NCBI GenBank assembly: GCA_002309695.1
Contig: DBXV01000002.1
Location: 19,357-30,392, forward strand
Source of the DNA: Myxococcales bacterium UBA1203
GTDB taxonomy: Bacteria > Myxococcota > Myxococcia > Myxococcales > UBA5297
Reading direction: 5' to 3'
DNA: 11,036 nucleotides
Shown here: piece by piece, positions 1 through 7,992 of the stretch
How the letters are laid out: each line of letters opens with the position of its first letter
Numbering within the stretch: position 1 is the first letter of the stretch
The notes under the pieces: model-generated
Databases searched by the model: none
The model's input: only the letters and a program-made list of their open reading frames with translations
Told to the model about the DNA's origin: nothing
Made by a program: the position numbers and the translations under genes

Positions 1-48
1 CATGATCATGACCACGAGCATGAGCATGAAGGCGACGATGATGTCTGA
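1..48 (+). CDS. 3' end of a His/acid-rich protein, probably the zinc-binding periplasmic subunit of the ABC importer (partial)
   Basis: Reading from base 1, the frame gives a tail of alternating His and Asp/Glu (HDHDHEHEHE, then GDDDV) and ends at a TGA at 46-48. Such His/acid-rich segments are typical of ZnuA-type (cluster A-I) metal-binding lipoproteins or periplasmic proteins, where they are thought to collect Zn2+. Here it is the extreme C-terminus rather than an internal loop. The next gene starts inside this tail and encodes the matching ATPase, which supports the call. Only 15 codons are in the window, so the domain itself and its signal peptide cannot be seen. A His-rich accessory protein of the same operon remains possible. 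The same bases read in the +2 frame give a Met-rich string that belongs to no gene. Confidence 0.7.
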   Translation, partial: HDHDHEHEHEGDDDV

Positions 49-874
49 GGTCTCCTTTGCTTCCCTCCCCTCGGAAAATAGCCGGGGGGAGGTTTTGTTT
101 TCGGCGGACAATCTGAGCGTCGGCTACGCGGGCCGTGCGCTTCTGCCGCCGCTCTCTTTCGACTTCTGCCGGGGAAGCGTGACCGCGATTTTAGGCCGCA
201 ACGGCTCGGGCAAGAGCACGCTGATGAAGACGCTGCTGGGTGAGCTGAAGCCCGTCTCGGGCACCGTCCGCCGCCGCGTTCCGGCGATGAAAGCGGCGCT
301 GATGCCGCAGACGCGCGACCTGGACTTTCAGCTGCCCGTCACCGTGCGCGAGTTCGTCTCGTGGGGCGCGCTGAGCGGCCTCAATTTTCTCCGGCGGCCC
401 TGGACGACGCGGCAGGAAAAGGCGCGGGTCGAGGAAGCGCTCGCCGAACTGGGACTCACCGCCATCGGCGACCGCTTTCTGAACGAGCTCTCCGAGGGCC
501 AGCAGCAGCGCGTTCTCTTTGCCCGCATCCTCGCGACCGACGCCGACGCCGCGCTTCTCGACGAGCCAACTGCGGCCATGGACGCCGTCTTTCAGCGCGA
601 GGTGGTGGAGATTCTGAGCCGCACCGCCCGCGAGCGCCGTCTCGCCGTGGTCATCATCACCCACGCGCTGGAACTGGTGGGGTCTCTCGCTGATGCCGTC
701 ATCTTCCTCGACGACGAGTCGAAGACCGTCCTCTCCGGGAGCCGGGACGAAGTCTTCCGGAGCGACGCCTTCCGCGCCCGCTTTCACGGCGTCACCGGCA
801 CGGGAAAAGCCCTCCCGGACGCGGTGCCCAACTCGGCGAATGCGCCCCAAACTCAGGAGGTGAGCCATGGATGA
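41..874 (+). CDS. znuC: Metal (zinc-type) ABC transporter ATP-binding protein
   Basis: This is the cytoplasmic ATPase that powers import of a divalent metal, most likely Zn2+ (Mn2+/Fe2+ possible), through the permease encoded next. All ABC motifs are present: Walker A GRNGSGKST at residues 52-60, Q-loop Gln at 90, signature LSEGQ at 150-154, Walker B LLDEP at 172-176 with catalytic Glu175, and the H-loop His at 208. At 277 aa it is slightly longer than typical ZnuC (about 250), with an N-terminal lead of some 15 residues and a C-terminal tail after residue 250. The frame is open to the window edge, but ATG at 41 (or the adjacent ATG at 38) is chosen because GAAGG at 28-32 lies 5-8 nt upstream and earlier ATGs fall inside the His-rich tail of the preceding gene. 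The gene overlaps both neighbours by 8 nt, a sign of translational coupling. Any Zur operator would lie upstream of the window. Confidence 0.9.
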   Translation: MSEVSFASLPSENSRGEVLFSADNLSVGYAGRALLPPLSFDFCRGSVTAILGRNGSGKSTLMKTLLGELKPVSGTVRRRVPAMKAALMPQTRDLDFQLPVTVREFVSWGALSGLNFLRRPWTTRQEKARVEEALAELGLTAIGDRFLNELSEGQQQRVLFARILATDADAALLDEPTAAMDAVFQREVVEILSRTARERRLAVVIITHALELVGSLADAVIFLDDESKTVLSGSRDEVFRSDAFRARFHGVTGTGKALPDAVPNSANAPQTQEVSHG

Positions 875-1733
875 AATGAGCCTCGCCGACCTCTGGGCCG
901 CACGCGACCTCTTTGCCGCGCCTATCGCCTGCGCCGCCATGGCAGGGGCGCTCCTGGGCTTCCTCAGCGTCTTCATCGTGCTGAAGCGCATGGTCTTCAT
1001 CAGCGCCGCCGTCAGTCAGTGCGCGGGGTTGGGGGTGGCCTTCGCCTTCTTCTGCCACCTCTATTTCGATCTCCACGTCTCGCCCGTGCTCTCCGCCACG
1101 CTGATGGCCGTGGCCGCGACGATGCTCTGCGCCATGAATCCCAGGCGCATCGGCGTCTCGCGCGAGGTGCTCCTGGGGCTCGTCTATGCCCTCTCGGGCA
1201 GCCTTGCCGTTCTCATCGGCGAAAAGCTCGCGCAGGAGGCCCACGACATTCAGTCCATCCTCTTCGGCTCCGCCGTGCTGGTCAGCGAACAGGACGTGAC
1301 GCTCGTGGCCATTGCCGCGCTCGCCGTCCTCCTGCCCGGCGTCTGGTGCTACCGGGGACTCACCTTCGCCATCTTCGACGAGGGCGCTTCCCGCGCCCAG
1401 AAGCTGCCCGTCCGCGTGCTCAAGGGCGCGCTGCTCATGGCCATCGGCATCTCCATCGGCGTCACGGCCCGCGCACTGGGCGCGCTGCCGATTTTCGCCT
1501 TTTCCACGCTGCCCGCTGTCACGGCCTTGAAGTGCCGCCTGCCGCTCAGAGGCGTCCTCTTTGCCGCCGCCCTCATCGGTGCCTTCGACGGCGCCGCCGG
1601 CTACCTCGCCGCCTTTCGCTTCAACCTGCCCGTGGGCGCCTCGCAGACCGCGCTGGCCTGCGCCGCCGCACTTCTGGCAATGCTTGTTTCCGGAATGTTT
1701 GTATTGATTCGGCGGATTCGCGGGCGGGGGTGA
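867..1733 (+). CDS. znuB: Metal (zinc-type) ABC transporter permease, ABC-3 family
   Basis: This is the inner-membrane channel subunit of the same importer, 288 aa. Hydrophobic segments run through the whole protein, for example residues 15-37 (AAPIACAAMAGALLGFLSVF region), around 60-95, 110-130, 150-170, 190-245 and 260-283, giving roughly eight or nine helices as usual for the ABC-3 family (ZnuB/MntB/FimA-system permeases). An early segment reading LKRMVFISAAVSQCAGLGVA matches the conserved family region LRRM.Y.GDALSHA.LPGVA in position and spacing. The start ATG at 867 overlaps the end of the ATPase gene (ATGGATGA) and follows a perfect AGGAGG at 855-860 with a 6-nt gap. The protein ends in a basic RRIRGRG tail, suggesting a cytoplasmic C-terminus. 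Metal specificity cannot be read from the permease; zinc is inferred from the His-rich neighbour. Confidence 0.88.
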   Translation: MDEMSLADLWAARDLFAAPIACAAMAGALLGFLSVFIVLKRMVFISAAVSQCAGLGVAFAFFCHLYFDLHVSPVLSATLMAVAATMLCAMNPRRIGVSREVLLGLVYALSGSLAVLIGEKLAQEAHDIQSILFGSAVLVSEQDVTLVAIAALAVLLPGVWCYRGLTFAIFDEGASRAQKLPVRVLKGALLMAIGISIGVTARALGALPIFAFSTLPAVTALKCRLPLRGVLFAAALIGAFDGAAGYLAAFRFNLPVGASQTALACAAALLAMLVSGMFVLIRRIRGRG

Positions 1734-2043
1734 ATGAATATATTATAACTATTTGAATTATATTTGCGCTTGTCCCCTGAACGGCCGGGATGAAAAAGCA
1801 TCATGTAAATATAATAAATATATATATTTTTCTGTTTTTACACTGAAAGTGCGTCCCGGGGAAAAGCAGAACCACCCCGGGCGCATCTTTTGTTCAGTTA
1901 AAAAATACCCCCATAAATGCGGATGCCGTCTGGACAAAATGGGCGGAAGCGTTCAGTGTCCCGGCCGTTTTTGTCAGTTTGTTTCTAAAAAAAGGGGACA
2001 CCCTGATTCACCTTTGCCCACTTTTTCCACAAGCGAGGAACGC
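1734..2043. other. AT-rich intergenic region and glgE leader
   Basis: This 310-nt stretch is much richer in A/T than the flanking genes, especially 1735-1770 and 1800-1845. It holds a perfect TATAAT at 1810-1815 but no convincing -35 box 16-18 nt upstream, so it is only a candidate -10. It also holds a GC-rich hairpin at 1851-1884 (listed separately), an 11-nt inverted repeat (1780-1790 with 1959-1969) and a 7-bp inverted repeat (1956-1962 with 1995-2001). The glgE frame stays open back to a TGA at 1735-1737, but the composition changes sharply at 2044, where an ATG with GAGG at 2035-2038 begins family-independent but protein-like sequence. I see no separate gene here. Confidence 0.6.
1851..1890 (+). 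terminator. GC-rich hairpin followed by short T-run: terminator of the metal operon or leader attenuator of glgE
   Basis: CCCGGGG at 1855-1861 pairs with CCCCGGG at 1875-1881, and the outer GCG (1851-1853) pairs with CGC (1882-1884), leaving T1854 as a single bulge. The loop is 13 nt and A-rich. The stem is followed by ATCTTTTGTT, a modest U-rich tail. It lies 118 nt past the permease stop and 160 nt before glgE. It can therefore end the upstream operon, or, if transcription starts near the TATAAT at 1810, sit in the glgE 5' leader. Confidence 0.45.
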
Positions 2044-4182
<2,139 letters not shown>

Positions 4183-4200
4183 CTTTTTTCCGTTCGGCCA

Positions 4201-4243
4201 AAAAATCCCCTCCCCATTTATTTGGGAGAGGGGATTTTTTTTA
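4201..4243 (+). terminator. Intrinsic terminator of glgE (bidirectional in form)
   Basis: A run of six A, then TCCCCT and CCCC, pairs with GGG, a bulged A, G, AGGGGA and a run of eight T. The loop is about 8 nt (ATTTATTT). The stem ends directly in the T-run 19 nt after the glgE stop. The matching A-run on the other side means it could also stop transcripts arriving from the minus strand. Confidence 0.9.
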
Positions 4244-4311
4244 TGGGAATTATCCCGCTTATCGGGTTCCGCTGCGCGAAATAAAAATAAATCAGAATTG
4301 ATTTAATTATA

Positions 4312-4368
4312 TAAAAAATCAGCCCTCCTTCGATACGCAAAGCAAATGTATTTGGGGAGGGCTGATTT
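4312..4368 (-). terminator. Intrinsic terminator of treZ and the minus-strand operon
   Basis: GGAGGGCTGATTT at 4356-4368 is the exact reverse complement of AAATCAGCCCTCC at 4316-4328, a 13-bp stem with a 27-nt loop. Read on the minus strand, it begins 27 nt after the treZ stop codon and is followed by a T-run (complement of the A-run 4313-4318). The loop is longer than usual for an intrinsic terminator, but the perfect stem and the T-run make the call good. Confidence 0.8.
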
Positions 4369-4395
4369 ATTTCGGGTCAGTGGCTGACAGCGAGT

Positions 4396-6291
4396 TCAGG
4401 TAGATTTTATCGCATTTTCGACGATGAAGAGCGCCTGAAAGGGTTCAAGCTGAATCTCTGACCCCGGAAAATCCACATTCAGCGTGCAGAGGGGGTGTGC
4501 AGAGTCAGTGTGCGTGTTTTTCTCTTTTGCGGCGCGCGGGAAGTGGCTGTCCGCCAGAACGTCCCAGTTCCCTTCATTGACAAAGGCCGTCCCGCCGCTC
4601 CGGGAGAAGTTGAGGAGCAGGACCGTTCGTCTGCCGTCGATGGCGCGCTCCACGGTCAGAATGCCGTCCTCATCGCGGACCGTGATGTCTCCCATGGGCG
4701 GAGCGCCCACCTGACCGGCGGCGAAATGGCGGAACGACCTGCGGACGGCAATCAGCGACCGGTACCAGTCCCAGATTTCCCGCCCCGGCCATTCGTGACG
4801 GCGCTCGGGATGAATTTTGGAGCTGAAAAATGAGGCTTTCTCCTGCGGGCCGTGCATGCGGCCGGTCCAGCCCGCCTGCCGAAATTCGCGCCTGCGCCCG
4901 TCGGTGACAGCCCGTCCCAGCGCTTCGTCGGGAAAGTCCGTGAAATAGAGAAACGGCGCGCTCTCAGCCCATTCCTCGCCCATGAACAGAAGAGGGACGA
5001 AGGGGGAGAGGATGAGCGCCGCTGCGGCCAGTTTGAGTCGGGGCGGCGGCACCAGCGAAGAGAGCCTTTCGCCCAGCGGCCGGTTGCCCGTCTGGTCGTG
5101 GTTCTGGAGGAAAGCCACGAAATGGCGCCCGGACAGGCCGTCCGTGGGCGTTCCGTGCGGGCCGTTCCAGAGGTCGGAGTGCTGGCCCGTATAGGTCTGA
5201 CCGTCGCGGAGCGTCCGGAGCACGTGGTTCAGCGTGCCGTAGTCCGCGTAATAGCCCGCCTTTTCCCCGGTCATCAGCGCGTGGACGGCGTGGTGAAAGT
5301 CGTCGCTCCACTGCGAATCGAGCCCATGGCCGCCCTCCTGGACTGGCAGCACAAATTTGCGGTCGTTGAGATGGCTTTCGCCAATGAGCACGGGCGGGAG
5401 GGCGCCGGGCCGCGTGGGCCCCGACCGGCGCACGGCCTCGGACAGCTCAGAGAGAATATGAACCGGCGAGTCGTCGCAGACGGCATGCACCGCATCCAGC
5501 CGCAGTCCGTCTAGGTGGAACGTCCGCAGCCAGAAGAGGGCGTTCTGGATGATGAAATCCCGCACCGGCCGCTGCCGGTAGTCGATGGCTTTTCCCCAGG
5601 GCGTCTTCTGATTCGCGCTGAACCAGGGCCCGAAGCAGGCCTCGTAGCAGCCGGAAGGTCCGAAGTGATTGTACACCACGTCGAGCAGCACGCTGATGCC
5701 CAGGGCGTGCGCCGCATCGGTAAAGCGCGCCAGCGCCGCGGGCCCGCCGTAGGTCCTGTGAACGGCAAATGGCTGGACGCCGTCGTAGCCCCAGCCCCGT
5801 TCCCCATCGAAAGCGGCGAGCGGCATCAGCTCCACGGCATTGATGCCCAGCTCGGCGAGACGCGGAAGCTCCTCAGAAGCGGCATCCAGCGTTCCCTTCG
5901 GCGTGAACGTGCCGACGTGAATCTCCTGAATGACCATGTCTTCGAGCGAAGTGCCCGGAAAGCTGTCGTGGGCAAAGGCGAAGTCGGTGCGGACCAGCTG
6001 AGAGCGCTCGTGGACCGTGCCGGGCTGAAAGCGGGAGGCGGGGTCGGGCAGCAGTCGCCCGTCTGGCAGCCTGAACCCGTAGAGCGTCCCCTCAGGGGCC
6101 TCGGACGCGGGCAGCCGGAGTGAAAACCAGCCGTCGGCATCGCGCTCCATGGGCAGAGGCGGCCTGTCATCCAGCTCCAGAGCGAGCGACTTCACCAGAG
6201 GCGCCCAGACGCAAAATGAAACGCCGTCCCTGTCAGAGACGGCGCCGTGAAGCCGGGGATGTTCGGGACTTTGAGTCGTGGAAATTGCCAT
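4396..6291 (-). CDS. treZ: Malto-oligosyltrehalose trehalohydrolase
   Basis: TreZ (GH13_10, EC 3.2.1.141) cleaves trehalose from the end of maltooligosyl-trehalose made by TreY, in the cytoplasm. The 631-aa protein has an N-terminal E-set/CBM48-like domain (about 10-100: FCVWAPLVKSLAL, GFRLPDGRLLPDPASRFQP), a GH13 barrel (about 118-500) and a C-terminal beta domain. The catalytic residues are Asp266 (DGLRLDAVHA), Glu305 (LIGESHLND) and Asp399 (QNHDQTGNR). The sequence QWSDDFHHAVH at 327-337 and the tract NHFGPSGCY are characteristic of TreZ rather than GlgB. The ATG at 6291 has TGGAGA 6-7 nt upstream. It is the last gene of the minus-strand set, 42 nt after the M16 peptidase, and converges on glgE. 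It is a little longer than many TreZ (about 560-600 aa), partly through a charged segment near residues 585-608. The partner treY is not in the window. Confidence 0.95.
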   Translation of the reverse strand: MAISTTQSPEHPRLHGAVSDRDGVSFCVWAPLVKSLALELDDRPPLPMERDADGWFSLRLPASEAPEGTLYGFRLPDGRLLPDPASRFQPGTVHERSQLVRTDFAFAHDSFPGTSLEDMVIQEIHVGTFTPKGTLDAASEELPRLAELGINAVELMPLAAFDGERGWGYDGVQPFAVHRTYGGPAALARFTDAAHALGISVLLDVVYNHFGPSGCYEACFGPWFSANQKTPWGKAIDYRQRPVRDFIIQNALFWLRTFHLDGLRLDAVHAVCDDSPVHILSELSEAVRRSGPTRPGALPPVLIGESHLNDRKFVLPVQEGGHGLDSQWSDDFHHAVHALMTGEKAGYYADYGTLNHVLRTLRDGQTYTGQHSDLWNGPHGTPTDGLSGRHFVAFLQNHDQTGNRPLGERLSSLVPPPRLKLAAAALILSPFVPLLFMGEEWAESAPFLYFTDFPDEALGRAVTDGRRREFRQAGWTGRMHGPQEKASFFSSKIHPERRHEWPGREIWDWYRSLIAVRRSFRHFAAGQVGAPPMGDITVRDEDGILTVERAIDGRRTVLLLNFSRSGGTAFVNEGNWDVLADSHFPRAAKEKNTHTDSAHPLCTLNVDFPGSEIQLEPFQALFIVENAIKST

Positions 6292-6333
6292 CGTGTTCTC
6301 CAGAGGTTTCGGCCGGCGCGCGGCATCGGGCTT

Positions 6334-7638
6334 TCAGGGCCGATGGGCGGGCAGATGCTTTTTGGCGCAGCCGAAGAGCTGTTTTTTGAGGCGGCCAACC
6401 CTGGGCCCAACGGCGCACAGGTGAAGCGCGTCCTGCGTGAAGGTGCGGCGGGCCACGTCGAGAAGGTGCGCCGGCGTGACGCGCTCCAGCGCCGCCAGGT
6501 TTTCCTCAAAAGTCTCCGGCGGCCGGAACAGCTCCATGGCGCCCAGGCAGTTCACCAGCGTGTTCAGGTCGTCGGCGTGGAAGTCGAGAGCGATGCGGCG
6601 CCGCGCCAGAACCCGGTTCAGCTCGTCCTGAGGGACGGGGCGCTGCGTCAGCTCCCGAAGGAGCGCGAGCACGGCATCCACCACGGACAGCACCTTGGCC
6701 GGCGTGCAGGAGGCGTCGATGTCGAAGGTCCCGGCGTCGCAGAACAGCTCCATGCCGGCGCGGATCGAGTAGGCCAGCCCGCGGGTCTCAACGATTTCAC
6801 GCTGCAGGCGCGACGTGATGCTGTCGTCGAGAACGGCGCGAATCATGGCTAGGGCAGGATGGTCGGGATGCGTCTCGGGCGGGCAGGGAAAGCTGATGCA
6901 CAGGTCCGTCTGGCTCTCGTCGAGGTCCACCAGCTCCAGGTGCGGCCCGGTGGGCAGCAGCACCGGCGCTTCCTCGTCGGGCAGGCATCCCTTCGGCAGG
7001 CCGGAAAAACAGGCGCGCGTGAGGTCCAGAACTTCGTCCCGGCGCACGGGCCCGGCGACGCTGACCACGGCCGAGGCACCATTGAAATGCTTCGCGTGGT
7101 GGGCCCTCAGGTCGCCCCCGGTCAGCGCTTTCACCGTGTCCGTGGTCCCCGCCACTTTCAGCCCCAGCGGATGGCCGCCATAGACGAGCTTCATCATCAG
7201 GTTGCCCGCGTCGATGTCGCGGCCGTCGGAATCCACCTCGTCCATCATCTCTTCGAGGATGATTTCGCGTTCGAGATCGACGCCGGCAAACAGCGGCCGC
7301 GTCACCATGTCGCCCAGGACGCGCAGTGCCAGCTCCAGCCGCGTCGGATGAATGGGCGTGTCAAAGGCGCACTGATCCCGCAGGGTCATGCCGTTGAGGC
7401 TGCCGCCCGCGTCCTCGACCAGCGCGTTGGCGGCGAGGGAATCCGGGAAGTTTTCGCTGCCCCGAAACAGCACGTGCTCCAGGAAATGGGTCACGCCGTT
7501 GGTGGCGGGCGTCTCGTGGCGGGAACCAGCCCGCACGTGAACGGCCGCCAGAGCGCTGTGCAGGTGGGGCGCTTCGATGGTGACGACGCGGAGCCCGTTT
7601 TCCAGCGTGTCGCAGTGCCTTTGGAAAATGTTGGACAA
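6334..7638 (-). CDS. M16 family zinc metallopeptidase (insulinase/processing-peptidase type)
   Basis: The 434-aa protein has both halves of a bacterial M16B peptidase. The N-terminal half carries the inverted zinc motif HFLEH at residues 51-55 and the distal Glu in LEREIILEEM (129-130), about 75 residues on, so it should be catalytically active. The C-terminal half has the conserved SRLQREIVETRGLAYSI (276-292), whose Arg-Gly-Leu-Ala-Tyr contacts substrate in the family. There is no signal peptide, so a cytoplasmic role is likely, as for the YmxG/PREP-like enzymes that degrade short peptides; the actual substrate is unknown. The only plausible start is TTG at 7638, since no ATG occurs between the preceding stop and the conserved ENGLRVV; GAGAG lies 5 nt upstream. 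The frame is continuous with that of the TSCPD gene apart from its TGA stop (see findings). Confidence 0.9.
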   Translation of the reverse strand: MSNIFQRHCDTLENGLRVVTIEAPHLHSALAAVHVRAGSRHETPATNGVTHFLEHVLFRGSENFPDSLAANALVEDAGGSLNGMTLRDQCAFDTPIHPTRLELALRVLGDMVTRPLFAGVDLEREIILEEMMDEVDSDGRDIDAGNLMMKLVYGGHPLGLKVAGTTDTVKALTGGDLRAHHAKHFNGASAVVSVAGPVRRDEVLDLTRACFSGLPKGCLPDEEAPVLLPTGPHLELVDLDESQTDLCISFPCPPETHPDHPALAMIRAVLDDSITSRLQREIVETRGLAYSIRAGMELFCDAGTFDIDASCTPAKVLSVVDAVLALLRELTQRPVPQDELNRVLARRRIALDFHADDLNTLVNCLGAMELFRPPETFEENLAALERVTPAHLLDVARRTFTQDALHLCAVGPRVGRLKKQLFGCAKKHLPAHRP

Positions 7639-7680
7639 GTCGCTCTCGGAAAAAGGGGAAAGAACGGCGCGGAAGGCGTC

Positions 7681-7947
7681 TCAGCGGCCCGCCTGACGCT
7701 GCGCCTGAGCCTGCATGACGGCGATGGCCAGCTGGTCGGCACACGAGGTGGGCTTATTGCCGCAGGTGTTCCCGGCCAGCTTGCCGCTGATTTCATTGGG
7801 CAGCCAGCCGTCCACCAGTTTGGAAATGGCCTTCAGGTTTCCGTTGCAGCCTCCGAAAAAGGCGATGTTGCGCACGCGGCCGTCGTCATCGAGGTCGAAA
7901 TCAATCTGCCGCGCGCAGACGCCCTGCGTTCTGAACTGAAAGTGCAT
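7681..7947 (-). CDS. Small TSCPD domain protein (TIGR03905-like)
   Basis: This 88-aa protein consists of a single TSCPD domain. The conserved pattern is visible: GVCARQIDFDLD at 9-20, RNIAFFGGCNGNLKAI at 26-41, and CGNKPTSCADQLA at 62-74, where the name-giving TSCPD appears as TSCAD. Cys11, Cys34, Cys62 and Cys69 are the family's conserved cysteines and may bind zinc. Related domains occur at the C-terminus of some class II ribonucleotide reductases (NrdJ), but the free-standing form has no proven function. The ATG at 7947 has an excellent Shine-Dalgarno AAGGAG 8 nt upstream. It starts 45 nt after the membrane-protein gene and is followed after 42 nt by the TTG of the M16 peptidase gene. The last ten or so residues (QAQAQRQAGR) go beyond the domain. 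Confidence 0.85.
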   Translation of the reverse strand: MHFQFRTQGVCARQIDFDLDDDGRVRNIAFFGGCNGNLKAISKLVDGWLPNEISGKLAGNTCGNKPTSCADQLAIAVMQAQAQRQAGR

Positions 7948-7992
7948 GTGTGGCTCCTTGTGACTGCTGATTTGCTGAATGAATTCGCCGCT

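Noticed and set aside
2..40. N-terminal extension MIMTTSMSMKATM of the ABC ATPase
   Set aside because: It is the out-of-frame reading of the His/Asp/Glu codons of the upstream gene; ATGs at 38 and 41 have a ribosome site and give a normal ATPase N-terminus.
792..1244. 150-codon minus-strand frame rich in His, Glu and Gly
   Set aside because: It resembles a metal-binding protein by composition, which is tempting beside a zinc importer, but it lies wholly opposite the ATPase and permease coding sequences and has no ribosome site that stands out.
1735..1760. TATTATAAC-type -10 boxes right after the permease stop
   Set aside because: The tract is so A/T-rich that such hexamers are expected, and the region upstream is GC-rich coding sequence without a -35 match.
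4260..4315. AAATCA...TGATTT palindrome in the AT-rich convergent spacer as a regulator site
   Set aside because: It is a 6-bp AT-rich palindrome between two terminators of converging genes, where no promoter is expected, and such a motif is likely by chance.
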